This document shows, in pieces, positions 43,686 through 53,049 of a stretch of 64,000 nucleotides of DNA. Location of the stretch: NCBI RefSeq assembly GCF_003286415.2, contig NZ_CP043450.1, positions 3,038,001-3,102,000 on the forward strand. Reading direction: 5' to 3'. Within the stretch, counting starts at the first letter, position 1. Each line of letters opens with the position of its first letter. The position numbers were made by a program, and so were the translations under genes. Below the pieces are notes generated by a model, which was not told the DNA's origin, did not search any database, and saw only the letters and a program-made list of their open reading frames with translations. Origin of the DNA: Mucilaginibacter rubeus (GTDB taxonomy: Bacteria; Bacteroidota; Bacteroidia; Sphingobacteriales; Sphingobacteriaceae).

Positions 43686-45542
43686 CTATCTTGGGCCTTG
43701 CAAAGCATCCACCTTTCCATCTGTCGTACTTACATATACCGTATTTTTGTACGGCAATATCGGGTTCACCAAACAGTTGGATACTTTGTATTTCCACAAT
43801 ACGTTGCCGTTGTTACGATCTACCGCATAAGCGATACCCGAATGGGTAGGCACGTAAACCACGCCGGCATCTTCTACTATAGCCGACGGACAAAGCTCAT
43901 AGGGCAATTGTAAATTGGCAGTCCAGGCAATTTGCATACTATCGCCTTTAGTCGAGATCCCGAGCAACTGGCCGTCCATGATCTTCACGTAAACTAAAGC
44001 GCTGTCTGCCGAAATCCCCATTGATTCCCTTACCCTTTTGCCACGCATTTTTTCGCGCCATAAAACTTTGCCGGTGGCAGCATCTAAGGAAGTCATGTAC
44101 TGATCGGGCGCTACAATAAACACACGGTTGTTAGCAGCCACCGGGTAGCACGCGGCCGGCGAGAACATGCGGTTTGATGAACCGTTACTCCATTTCCATA
44201 CCAGTTTGCCAGTGACAACATCAAGCGCGTAAAAATCATTTGCCCAGCAGCCAAAATATATTTTATTCTGGTAAATGAGCGGTTTGGTTACAACAAAGCC
44301 CTTTACCTGGTCAAAATCCCACACCAGCCTGCCGGTAACTAAATTAAAAGCCCGGAAATGACCGTCGGATGCGCCAATGTAAACCACGTTATTTTTAATT
44401 ACCGACGACGCGATAACAGCTTTTTCGGCAGCGCTTTTCCAAACCAATTTACCGGTAGCTGCATTGAGGCAATAAATATATTTATCGGATGAGCCTGCCA
44501 TCACGTAATTATTGGACACACTTGGGGTTGAATATATTTTACCGCCGGTAGCGTACGCCCAAACGCGTTTTCCGTTGGCTCTGTTGAGGGCGTATATCAG
44601 GCCTTTGGTATCCGTAAGGATGATGTTATTGTTGGCGATAGCCATCCCTGCCCCTACGTCACTCTGATCCTGGTAAGTCCACAAAACTTTAACCTTAGTT
44701 CCCTTATTAACTTCATATGAAGGGCGATAGTAGTGCGCCGTATCTTTTTCAAAATGATGGTCAAACAGATCGACCGAAGCCCATTGCGGTTTGGTTTCTA
44801 TACCTGGCTTACGTTCTTCAAAAGTGGCCTTTCCGTTGGCAATGGTTACAATGTTATAGCCGCCAACACTATCCTTAGCCCTAAGGTTTGATCGTCCCAT
44901 TACGCCGGAAATCCCATCAAAAGTATAACTATGATTATTATGCCCGTGTCCGCATAATATCATCTGGATGTTTTTGGTTTTGAGCTTATTGATTACCGTA
45001 TACCAGTTATTCTGTGCCGAATCCTGCGGATAATGGTTCAGGTAAATGAGCGGCGTTTGACGAGAGGTACGGTTTAAAACTGAGTCGAGCCATACAATAT
45101 TTTCCCTTGGCACCTGGCCTGGCCCCATGCGCATGTTGGGGCCAGAGCTGGTACCCGCAAAAAGGTAGCCGCCATAATTAAACGCGAAAGTTTCGGAACC
45201 AAAAACACGGCGAAAGGTATTGCTTCCACTTTCGGACCAGTTGGCATCATGATTACCGGGAATGATATACCATTTCTTGTTAAGGCTATCCAGAATTTGT
45301 TTAGCCAGTTTAAGTTCGTCATCCGCGCCAAACTCAGTTATATCGCCGGTGATGACTACAAATTTCAAATCAGTGTTGTTATTGATATCCTTTACCGTCC
45401 TGCGCAGATCTTCGGCCGCCGTCGGGTTTCCGATATTGACATGCGTATCAGACACCAGGGCAAATTTGAACGACTGCGCCCGGCTAATACCCGCTGCAAA
45501 CAACAGTGCCAATAAAAGGATAGTTAATTTTTGATATCTCAT
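43686..45542 (-). CDS. Calcineurin-like metallophosphoesterase with C-terminal PQQ-type beta-propeller
   Basis: A 618-residue exported protein. Signal peptide about 1-23. Phosphoesterase domain about 25-270 with the metal motifs complete: Asp32/His34 (DTH), Asp67 (GDI), Asn97/His98 (GNHD), a distal His in YLNHYP and GHGHNN. From about 280 to the end is a quinoprotein-like propeller with repeating ALNRANGKRVWAYATGG and CLNAATGKLVWKSA units. Both domains appear to lie outside the cytoplasm. It is the last gene of the SusCD/NamZ operon, after a hairpin. It may remove phosphate from, or split phosphodiesters in, the imported or surface-bound glycan (inference). Confidence 0.92.
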   Translation of the reverse strand: MRYQKLTILLLALLFAAGISRAQSFKFALVSDTHVNIGNPTAAEDLRRTVKDINNNTDLKFVVITGDITEFGADDELKLAKQILDSLNKKWYIIPGNHDANWSESGSNTFRRVFGSETFAFNYGGYLFAGTSSGPNMRMGPGQVPRENIVWLDSVLNRTSRQTPLIYLNHYPQDSAQNNWYTVINKLKTKNIQMILCGHGHNNHSYTFDGISGVMGRSNLRAKDSVGGYNIVTIANGKATFEERKPGIETKPQWASVDLFDHHFEKDTAHYYRPSYEVNKGTKVKVLWTYQDQSDVGAGMAIANNNIILTDTKGLIYALNRANGKRVWAYATGGKIYSTPSVSNNYVMAGSSDKYIYCLNAATGKLVWKSAAEKAVIASSVIKNNVVYIGASDGHFRAFNLVTGRLVWDFDQVKGFVVTKPLIYQNKIYFGCWANDFYALDVVTGKLVWKWSNGSSNRMFSPAACYPVAANNRVFIVAPDQYMTSLDAATGKVLWREKMRGKRVRESMGISADSALVYVKIMDGQLLGISTKGDSMQIAWTANLQLPYELCPSAIVEDAGVVYVPTHSGIAYAVDRNNGNVLWKYKVSNCLVNPILPYKNTVYVSTTDGKVDALQGPR

Positions 45543-45560
45543 AGGTCCTGTAATTATACA

Positions 45561-45589
45561 AAACCCTCCCTGGCAAGCAGGAAGGGTTT
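45561..45589 (-). terminator. Hairpin after SusD in cell-wall locus
   Basis: AAACCCTCCCTG and CAGGAAGGGTTT pair with one mismatch around a 5-base loop; on the minus strand TTTTG follows. It lies 15 bp after the SusD stop and 18 bp before the phosphoesterase start, so it probably limits read-through or protects the upstream mRNA. Confidence 0.6.
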
Positions 45590-45604
45590 GAGTTTAGATT
45601 ATGT

Positions 45605-47317
45605 TTATTGCCAACCCGGGTTCTGCTTCAGCTCAACACCCTGATCTTTATAAAGCTTGATCTGATCTAAGGGCAACGGACTTAAATAAACCTTCGGATC
45701 ATTAAAAATCCTTTGTGTTTCGGACTTGGTAGCCGGAACTACATAGCCCTCGTCGGCGTTGTTTTGGATAGCCACAGATAAGGTTTTAGGATAGTCGGCC
45801 CTTTTTATCCAGGCACCTAAGTTAATATCCGGGTTGCCCTGTGTATCAAGATAGGCATACTTTTTCCATTTCTTAAGGTCGTCATTCCTGAAACCTTCCA
45901 TCATTAACTCGATACGGCGTTCACGGCGTACTTCCCACAGCAACGACGGTACAGCTGGATCACGTTTTGGATCATCATAAACAGCGCCATTCACGGCGGG
46001 CTGATCACCAATTACCTGTAAAGCAGGCATACCAATACCGGTACGTTTACGCAATTTATTGATAGACACATCCAGATCGGCTTGAGTTAAAGTACCCAGC
46101 TCAGCAGTGGCTTCAGCATAGTTTATCAACACTTCGCCATAACGGATCACCGGGGCCCGGGTATCATTTAAATTGCTGTTACCATCGGTAAGGTCTTTAA
46201 TATCTTCATTAAAAAACTTCAATACAGCATAGCCCGATGATGAATAGTTAGATACTACCCCGTTTAATCTCACAGTTGGCACAAACGTAGCGCTGATCCT
46301 TGGATCCCTATCGGTCATCAAATCACTCACAGTTTTATCGCCGTTATAAAGTGGCGATACACCAATAGGTAAGCCATCTTTACACAGGTAAGCATCTAAA
46401 GCGTTTTTTGAAGCGCCTGTTTGCGGCTCATTATTTACATAGCTTTCCAGACTATGCGTTAGTAAACCGGTTTGATATTTTCTGTAAAGGATGATCTCAG
46501 GGTTACCTGTCAAATCAAGTGAGTTAAACAATTTACGGTAATCCGGGCCAACTAAGTAGCCTCCTTTAGTGATCACCTCGTTGGCAGCCCATTTTGCCGC
46601 TGTAAAATACTCAGTCGCTTTTGCCTGGTTATTGGCCTGGTATTTTTCCCATGCACCTTCAAACAAAAACACACGCGACATGAAGGCCAGTACCACATAC
46701 CTGTTCACTATCAATCCCTGCGGACCAGTTCCTGCATCGACAGTACGCACATTGGCAGCCGCGTAATTAAAATCGGCCAGTACGCTGTCCATCACCGTGG
46801 TACGAGGATCGCGCGGACGATAAAGTTCTTTTGTGTCTGTTTCCAGCAATACTTTACCATACCATGGATAATCGCCAAAAGCTTTCACTTTGTTTGCATA
46901 CTCCAGTCCGCGGAAAAAACGAGCTACACCAGTCCAGTGCTTAATGGCCTCATCGGGCATTTTAACGGTTTGGATACGGTTAATAAACAAATTAGCCCTA
47001 CGGATATTTGAGAATGACCATCCGCCACCCGTAGCAGGTACATTTTTGGTAAAAGTAGTAGGCGTTGTAGGAGCAAAATCATCGTTCAAGCTTTCGCCAG
47101 AGAAATATCCTCCCCAGCTAAGGTCAAAACCTGAAGCATAGCCAACAAAATAGGTTGGATAAAAACCAAAAGCAAACGTACGCACGTTGCCCTCGCTTGT
47201 CCAATAGGTATCATCTGTAAACTGATCAAGCGGCGGTTTGGTTAAAAAATCATCGGCCTTTTTGCATCCTAATGAACCAAGGATCAAGCCTAACATTAAA
47301 TATTTTATCGTTTTCAT
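45605..47317 (-). CDS. SusD/RagB-type glycan-binding lipoprotein (cell-wall locus)
   Basis: A 570-residue lipoprotein with lipobox LGSLGC, lipidated Cys18 followed by KKADD. SusD features: N-terminal DFLTKPPLDQFTDDTYW, RFFRGLEYANKVKAFGDYPWY, and C-terminal APVIRYGEVLINYAEATAEL and WEVRRERRIELMMEGFRNDDLKKWK (in two blocks), ending LKQNPGWQ. It should cap the SusC barrel encoded 18 bp upstream and bind the same ligand on the cell surface. The company of NamZ and phosphodiester glycosidase suggests a glycan from bacterial cell walls rather than a plant polymer (inference). Confidence 0.95.
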   Translation of the reverse strand: MKTIKYLMLGLILGSLGCKKADDFLTKPPLDQFTDDTYWTSEGNVRTFAFGFYPTYFVGYASGFDLSWGGYFSGESLNDDFAPTTPTTFTKNVPATGGGWSFSNIRRANLFINRIQTVKMPDEAIKHWTGVARFFRGLEYANKVKAFGDYPWYGKVLLETDTKELYRPRDPRTTVMDSVLADFNYAAANVRTVDAGTGPQGLIVNRYVVLAFMSRVFLFEGAWEKYQANNQAKATEYFTAAKWAANEVITKGGYLVGPDYRKLFNSLDLTGNPEIILYRKYQTGLLTHSLESYVNNEPQTGASKNALDAYLCKDGLPIGVSPLYNGDKTVSDLMTDRDPRISATFVPTVRLNGVVSNYSSSGYAVLKFFNEDIKDLTDGNSNLNDTRAPVIRYGEVLINYAEATAELGTLTQADLDVSINKLRKRTGIGMPALQVIGDQPAVNGAVYDDPKRDPAVPSLLWEVRRERRIELMMEGFRNDDLKKWKKYAYLDTQGNPDINLGAWIKRADYPKTLSVAIQNNADEGYVVPATKSETQRIFNDPKVYLSPLPLDQIKLYKDQGVELKQNPGWQ

Positions 47318-47335
47318 AATCTGCTTTCTGAATTT

Positions 47336-50300
47336 TTAAAATGTTACCTGTAATCCCATTGAATAGGTTTTTCTGTAAGGATAAACACGACCGAAACCGG
47401 CGCGGTCATTATCTATCTGGGTTTGTGAAAAGTCGACTTCCGGATCGATTGGGATATTACCCAAATGATCGAAGGTTAGGATGTTTTCACCGCTGAAGAA
47501 TACGCGTAACCTTTCAATGCCTAAGCGCCTGGTAACGGCTTTATTAAATGAATAACCCAGGTTTAAATTTTTGAGGCGCAGGTAAGCCATATTTAACAAA
47601 TAGCGGGTTTGAGGCTGATAATCCCACTTATCAACGGCGGCACCATAATCAGTTGGTGTTGGATAGAACGCGTTAGGATTGCTTGGTGTCCAATAATTCA
47701 TCTGGTACGAATACCATCCCTCAGCTGCCCTGAAACCCGGGAACACCACCGGACCGCTGGCCCATAGCTGGCGTTTACCTACTCCCTGAAAATATACATT
47801 CAGGTCAAAACCTTTCCAATCTGCTGATAACCTTAATCCGTATTGATAACGTGGGGTTGAGTTACCGATGATCTTTTTATCGCCATGATCGTCAACTGTA
47901 TTACTACCGTAATAAATAACACCGTCACCGTTCAGGTCTTTGTATTTAACATCGCCGGGGCCAAAGTAAAATGAGCCGCTTTCAAGCTTACTTTGTGACG
48001 GAACGCCCTGCGCGTAGATATAATGCCCGGCAGCATCTTTACCCGAGAAATCATTCTGGGTAAATAACCTGTCAGTTTCAAAGCCCCATATCTCACCCAG
48101 TTTCATACCTTTATAATATGATGTATTTAAACCGGCAATTGGCGCGGGCAATGCAAGGGTTGTGTTGGCAAATTTGGTAATTGTTTCCTGCGCATCCGAT
48201 AGTGTGGCGGTAGCGCTGAAATGGAAGCCGCCACTAAATGTATGATTATAATCGATAGCCAATTCCCAGCCTTTACCCTGCAACTCTCCGTAATTACGGG
48301 TTGGAGAAGCAGCGCCGAATGAACTTGGCAGCGTTACACCCGGACCGATCATGTTGCTGGTAGTCCTGTTGTAAACATCAAATGTTAAGCCCAGTTCATC
48401 ATTTAAAAAGCGGGCATCCAAACCCAGGTCGGCAGTGCGGATAGTTTCCCAGGTTAAACTTGGCGAAAGCGCACTTGGTGTAGTCAATGTCGTTGCATTG
48501 CCCGACGGTAATATCCAGCCAGAGTTTTGGGCGGTGAGTAGCGACCTGAAATTATTACTGCCTATCACCTGGCTACCTATTGAACCATATGATGCCCTCA
48601 CTTTCAGGAATGAAAGAAAACCTTTACTCCAATCCATGTAGTTTTCTTTGCTCAATACGTAGCCTGCCGATGCTGAAGGGAAGAAACCGTATAGCTGATT
48701 TACCGGAAAACGCGATGAACCATCTTTTCTTCCGTTAAGTTCGAGCAGGAATTTATCCTTATAAGCATAATTAATACGCCCGAAAAAACCAAGCGTTGAG
48801 TAATGCCCATCTGATGACGTGGCAAATTGATCGCCGGTGGCAAGGTTTACCTCTCCAAAGTTAGGATCAAGCAGGTTTCTTCTTTCCGATGATTGGCTTG
48901 TATACTGGTTAAGCTCGATATCAGATCCTAAAATTGCTTTAAAAGAATGATCGCCAATGCTTTTGTTATAAGTACCGAATAATTTACCGGTATTAACAGT
49001 GTTCCAGTAAGAGTAGTACCGGGCTTTGTTGTACGAGGCGCTTTGATAACCTGTATAGTTTAACGCCGTACCGTTAAACGACCAAAAATCATAAGCGTTG
49101 GTATTACCACCTGTTTGATGCAGGTGCTCATTGGTGCCGGTATAGGTATAATCCGCGTCAACAGTAAAGCCTGGTAAAATTTTTAAGGTACCGCCAATCG
49201 AAACTCTTGACAGGTTGTTTTTATCGTCATCTCTTTTGGCCTGCTGCACTTCTGTTACAGCGCTCCTGAAAGGCAACCCATTGTAAGTACCGTAAGGATA
49301 GTTTGCCGGCCAGCGATAAAGGTAATAGTACGGGCCATATTGACTTGCCGAAAAGATAAACGGCGTTTTAGTGTCCGTACTCGACAAAATTACTTTGGCA
49401 CGTGCATCAAGCCATTTGGTTGGACTTGCACCTACGCCAAGCGAAAAATTATAACGGTCAAACTGATCGGGGTTTACTTTTAATACACCGGTTTGCCCGA
49501 GGTAACCGAGGCCGAGATTGTAATTGATCTTTTCGCTGCCGCCACTGATGCCTACGTTGTGCGACTGTTGCGGAGTCCAATCTTTTAGATACATTTTACC
49601 CGCATCCCAGGAGCGATAAAAGTATAATTTACCGCCTATGATATCAAAGTCACGTCCCTGAACCATTTCCGGGCCTAAATTCTGACTGCCATACTGCGTT
49701 TCCCAATCACGCATTTTTTGGATGGATGCCTGATCTACAGAGTAACCGATAATGCTATATGACGAGGTGTTAGGGTTAAAACGCTGCAGCGCCGTTAATG
49801 AAGCTTGCGAGTTATCTGCCGCCGAAGCCAATTCCAGTTGTTTTGTAGGCGATGACCATGCGAAGTTATTAGAGTATGTGATCCTGTTGGTACCGTTCCG
49901 TTTACCAGTCTTGGTAGTAACCAAAATAACACCAAACGCGCCACGGGCACCATAAATTGAAGATGATGCCGCATCTTTTAATACCGATATAGACTCGATA
50001 TCATCAGGATTAATTAATTGAAGACTTGGGATCTCTACGTTGTCTACCAATATCAGCGGAGCTGCCCCTGCCGCGCCGGTATTTATAGAGCCCACCAGGC
50101 CACGCAACCTGATCTTGGGGTCGGTACCCAAATCGCCGGTAGCGGTTGTAATGGTTAAGCCCGGCACAACGCCTTGTAGACCACGGGCCACATCGGTAAT
50201 AGGGCGTGATTGTAAAACCTTGGTATCTACAGTAGCAACCGCCCCTGTTAAGTTGGCCCGTTTTTGTGTTCCGTAGCCTACCACCACCACCTCATTCAAT

Positions 50301-50602
50301 GATTTGGTATCGGCTCCAAGTTTAACATTGATAGTTGCCCCATCCTTTACGGTTACCTCTTGTGTGGCAAAGCTGATAAAGCTGAATACCAGCACCTGTC
50401 CGCCTGAGGCTTGAATGGAGTACGATCCGTTACCATCGGTAATTACCCCGTTGGGGGTTCCCTTAATTTTAATTGAAACTCCCGGAAGCGGTTTTCCGTC
50501 GTCCGCTGAAGTTACTTTTCCGGTTATTGTTTTTTGCTGGGCAAAGGCCTGCACGCAAAAAAACAACAGAACCAGAAGCAGGTTAAGTAGCTTTTTTTTC
50601 AT
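47336..50602 (-). CDS. SusC/RagA-type TonB-linked outer-membrane transporter (cell-wall locus)
   Basis: A 1088-residue barrel. Signal peptide about 1-22 (ending AFAQ); carboxypeptidase-regulatory-like domain about 24-98 (KTITGKVTSADDGKPLPGVS); SusC linker EVVVVGYGTQKR at 104-115; plug about 117-225 (PLILVDNVEIPSLQLINPDD in part, ISVLKDAASSSIYGARGAFG); barrel to the terminal SMGLQVTF ending in Phe. It pairs with the SusD protein encoded 18 bp downstream. It lies 81 bp after the NamZ gene in one leftward operon. Predicted cargo: muropeptide- or teichoic-type oligosaccharides, by context only. Confidence 0.95.
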   Translation of the reverse strand: MKKKLLNLLLVLLFFCVQAFAQQKTITGKVTSADDGKPLPGVSIKIKGTPNGVITDGNGSYSIQASGGQVLVFSFISFATQEVTVKDGATINVKLGADTKSLNEVVVVGYGTQKRANLTGAVATVDTKVLQSRPITDVARGLQGVVPGLTITTATGDLGTDPKIRLRGLVGSINTGAAGAAPLILVDNVEIPSLQLINPDDIESISVLKDAASSSIYGARGAFGVILVTTKTGKRNGTNRITYSNNFAWSSPTKQLELASAADNSQASLTALQRFNPNTSSYSIIGYSVDQASIQKMRDWETQYGSQNLGPEMVQGRDFDIIGGKLYFYRSWDAGKMYLKDWTPQQSHNVGISGGSEKINYNLGLGYLGQTGVLKVNPDQFDRYNFSLGVGASPTKWLDARAKVILSSTDTKTPFIFSASQYGPYYYLYRWPANYPYGTYNGLPFRSAVTEVQQAKRDDDKNNLSRVSIGGTLKILPGFTVDADYTYTGTNEHLHQTGGNTNAYDFWSFNGTALNYTGYQSASYNKARYYSYWNTVNTGKLFGTYNKSIGDHSFKAILGSDIELNQYTSQSSERRNLLDPNFGEVNLATGDQFATSSDGHYSTLGFFGRINYAYKDKFLLELNGRKDGSSRFPVNQLYGFFPSASAGYVLSKENYMDWSKGFLSFLKVRASYGSIGSQVIGSNNFRSLLTAQNSGWILPSGNATTLTTPSALSPSLTWETIRTADLGLDARFLNDELGLTFDVYNRTTSNMIGPGVTLPSSFGAASPTRNYGELQGKGWELAIDYNHTFSGGFHFSATATLSDAQETITKFANTTLALPAPIAGLNTSYYKGMKLGEIWGFETDRLFTQNDFSGKDAAGHYIYAQGVPSQSKLESGSFYFGPGDVKYKDLNGDGVIYYGSNTVDDHGDKKIIGNSTPRYQYGLRLSADWKGFDLNVYFQGVGKRQLWASGPVVFPGFRAAEGWYSYQMNYWTPSNPNAFYPTPTDYGAAVDKWDYQPQTRYLLNMAYLRLKNLNLGYSFNKAVTRRLGIERLRVFFSGENILTFDHLGNIPIDPEVDFSQTQIDNDRAGFGRVYPYRKTYSMGLQVTF

Positions 50603-50683
50603 GAATTGTTTTGTCTTAGTAGTGTTTGATTTGAAAACTTTGGGCTGCGATTTTTATATAGTTTTTGTTAAGTTTCAATATGA

Positions 50684-51913
50684 TCAGGGATAGAGCAGGT
50701 ATTGCTTGCGCATTTTCTTAAACTGGTTTAGTTTAGGTTCCCAGCTTTTCCTGATCTCGTCTTCGGTTTTACCGGCTATGATCTGTTCTTTCAGATCAGT
50801 TGTGCCGGCCAGCTTATCAAAGTTTCCGATCTGTTTACTTTGTTTGAAATCAAAAAAGCGGTCTTTATAAGGATAGGCTTTATACATTTCAATGAGCCAG
50901 CTCAGGTTAATTTGCTTGCTTTTAACCATTTTTTGGGTATCGTAATTCCTGAGATCAAGGCCAAAACATTCCTGGTTTTCAAACAGCGGTGTTTCACTCA
51001 TACCTTTGATGCCTACAGGAGTAAATGAAAACCCGTATTGACCTTTCAAATCGGGATTACCTAAAACCGTGAACGGAAAATAAGTACCCCTGCCCTGACT
51101 GATGATTGTACCTTCGAACAGGCACAACGAAGGATATAATAAGATAGATTGCTGGGTATTTAAGTTTGGTGAAGGATGTACCGGAAGCGTATAGGGCATA
51201 CTATGCTTGTAATTGGCTATCGTAATAATTTTCAAACGGCATTTAACACCATTGGCAAGCCAGCCCTCGCCGTTAATCATTTGGGCATACTCGCCTACCG
51301 TCATTCCGTGGGCGATTGGCACCGGGTGAAACCCTATGCCCGATTTCAGTTTCATGTCAAGCACCGGACCATCAACCATGTAACCGTTGGGATTTGGCCT
51401 GTCAAGTATCAGCAGTTCCTTATCGTTTTCCGCACAGGCCTCCATAACACGGTGCAAGGTTGCCAGATAAGTATAATACCTGGCACCCACATCCTGCAGG
51501 TCATAGATCATCAGGTCAACTTCACTTAAATCTTTTGGACTTGGCTTTCCTGTTTTACCGTATAGCGATACCACCTGGATACCCGTTTTAGGATCAACGC
51601 TGTCATCAACCTTTGCGCCGTTGCTGGCATCCCCCCTGAAACCATGCTCGGGGCCAAAGATCTTTACAATATTTACCCCAAGGGCTTTCAGGCTATCAAC
51701 ACTTGCCTTATCACCAATTTGAGATGAAGGGTTAACCACCATCCCTATCCTCTTGCCGCTTAAATAAGGAAGGTACTTTTCAGTTTGATCGGCACCGGTA
51801 ATGAGCGCTTTTTTTGATGCGGGCGGCGATAAATCCGGTGCATAACGGGGTTGCTGCTGACCTGTTATCCAACTGGTAAGGGTCAACATTAAAGCAAGGA
51901 TTGCTGTTTTCAT
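50684..51913 (-). CDS. namZ: DUF1343 family exo-beta-N-acetylmuramidase (NamZ-like)
   Basis: A 409-residue exported protein with a short signal (about 1-18). The DUF1343/NamZ family is shown by KRIGMVVNPSSQ, VKIFGPEHGFRG (Glu89 and His90 in the conserved GPEH), LMIYDLQDVGARYYTYLATL (in part), LLILDRPNPNG, GFHPVPIAHGMTVGEYAQMINGE (in part), and PSPNLNTQQSILLYPSLCLFEGT (in part), TVLGNPDLKG-like region. Characterised members remove N-acetylmuramic acid from the non-reducing end of peptidoglycan fragments. It follows the phosphodiester glycosidase gene by 20 bp and precedes SusC. This strongly suggests the locus feeds on cell-wall sugars, though no MurNAc kinase or etherase is in the window. Confidence 0.9.
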   Translation of the reverse strand: MKTAILALMLTLTSWITGQQQPRYAPDLSPPASKKALITGADQTEKYLPYLSGKRIGMVVNPSSQIGDKASVDSLKALGVNIVKIFGPEHGFRGDASNGAKVDDSVDPKTGIQVVSLYGKTGKPSPKDLSEVDLMIYDLQDVGARYYTYLATLHRVMEACAENDKELLILDRPNPNGYMVDGPVLDMKLKSGIGFHPVPIAHGMTVGEYAQMINGEGWLANGVKCRLKIITIANYKHSMPYTLPVHPSPNLNTQQSILLYPSLCLFEGTIISQGRGTYFPFTVLGNPDLKGQYGFSFTPVGIKGMSETPLFENQECFGLDLRNYDTQKMVKSKQINLSWLIEMYKAYPYKDRFFDFKQSKQIGNFDKLAGTTDLKEQIIAGKTEDEIRKSWEPKLNQFKKMRKQYLLYP

Positions 51914-51933
51914 GTGGTGGTAGAGTTATATTG

Positions 51934-52785
51934 TTAGTTCCTTTTAACCAATATTACGTTGGCAACCCTTCGCTGCCCTTTATGATCCCACTTTCCGTTA
52001 TCAGACGGATAGTTTACAACGCCCTGGGCTTTTGTCCATAATGTTGTTGAACCTCCGCCGTCAAGGTTTACTCCATCCCGGCAGTGCAGCCAGCGAAGTA
52101 CCTGGCGCAACTCAAACAGGCTCATTCCTGCCGAGTTAGCGTCACGGCCATCAACCGTGATCATCAACACCCTGTTATTATCCGTCACCGCCATTGCTGA
52201 TCTCGGGTGCCGTGCTACGTTGAAAGTGTTGGAATCCAGCTTTGCCTGCTTATCGTTGTGTAACAACAGCGGCCCTGTCAACATCACATCTTCGCCGTCC
52301 AGGTTTTTCTCCCAATCGGTACTGCCATCCCATTCGTCAATGTGCAACGCGCCATTTTTTATTACCAGCGCGGCTTGCTGGTGCCTTGCCCGCGTGTTGT
52401 TTTTCTCAAGATGATTTTCATTGATGATTTGTCCGCCAGCCCGTATAAAATCAACCGAGCCACCATTTTTCACATCGAAAAAAGTACCGTTGATAGCTGC
52501 GATGGCCATACTGCCAGAACCAAAATCGCTGGTTGTTCTTTTTACTTTTGGTTCAAAAGCGATGCTAAGCCTGTTTTTGATTTTGGGTTTAATCTCCAGA
52601 ACAGAGATAAATTGATTGGATTTAAAAAGCGTTTTCCCCCTAAACCATGCCTGCCTTAAACGAATGCCGGGAGCCAATCGTTTGGTTTCCCACTCTACTC
52701 GTTTAAAGTTTACAGAATCTGTTTGTGCGGATACCTCTCCTGCACACAACACAAATAATAGCACGAATACGACTGATAAACGCAT
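51934..52785 (-). CDS. Phosphodiester glycosidase family protein (NAGPA domain)
   Basis: A 283-residue exported enzyme; signal peptide about 1-20 (ending EVSAQ). The NAGPA domain shows AAINGTFFDVKNGGSVDFI, ARHPRSAMAVTDNNRVLMITVDGR (in part), GMSLFELRQVLRWLHCRDGVNLDGGGSTTLW (in part) with the hallmark NLDGGGS. The family hydrolyses the bond between a sugar (often GlcNAc) and a phosphate diester. Here it may uncap GlcNAc-1-phosphate-linked polymers, for example teichoic or capsular material. It is the first gene of the operon NAGPA-NamZ-SusC-SusD-phosphoesterase. A promoter with a perfect TATATTTG -7 element and repeated operator sequences lies just upstream. Confidence 0.9.
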   Translation of the reverse strand: MRLSVVFVLLFVLCAGEVSAQTDSVNFKRVEWETKRLAPGIRLRQAWFRGKTLFKSNQFISVLEIKPKIKNRLSIAFEPKVKRTTSDFGSGSMAIAAINGTFFDVKNGGSVDFIRAGGQIINENHLEKNNTRARHQQAALVIKNGALHIDEWDGSTDWEKNLDGEDVMLTGPLLLHNDKQAKLDSNTFNVARHPRSAMAVTDNNRVLMITVDGRDANSAGMSLFELRQVLRWLHCRDGVNLDGGGSTTLWTKAQGVVNYPSDNGKWDHKGQRRVANVILVKRN

Positions 52786-52820
52786 ACGATGACAGATAAA
52801 GGCTTGGATAGATTACCCGC

Positions 52821-52936
52821 TTAAATAACGCATAAACACGCATACAAATGAGTAACCGTGTCCAAATATAACTAATAAGTAAAGTTAAAATGCAAGTTTT
52901 GTGCGCTATTAAATTAAATAACGCACAAAACCGCAT
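52821..52936 (-). promoter_or_regulatory. Promoter of the cell-wall operon flanked by repeated operators
   Basis: The minus-strand -7 element TATATTTG (52870-52863) matches TAnnTTTG fully; a TTG lies 22 bp before it (52895-52893). Two direct repeats sharing TTAAATAACGCA and CGCAT sit on both sides: 52821-52843 (after the start site) and 52914-52936 (before -33), 20 of 23 bases equal. The upstream copy is also half of an inverted repeat TTTTGTGCG / CGCACAAAA (52897-52905, 52922-52930). Probable DeoR-protein sites. Confidence 0.62.
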
Positions 52937-53049
52937 TTCAAACCATCATAAAAGCTACTTTCTCTGTGTATTTTTTCAAAAAAACGCTTATTGTAAAATT
53001 CTTGTTAGTAAGATTATGCGGGGTAATTGTACTTTATCGGGAGAGGTGG

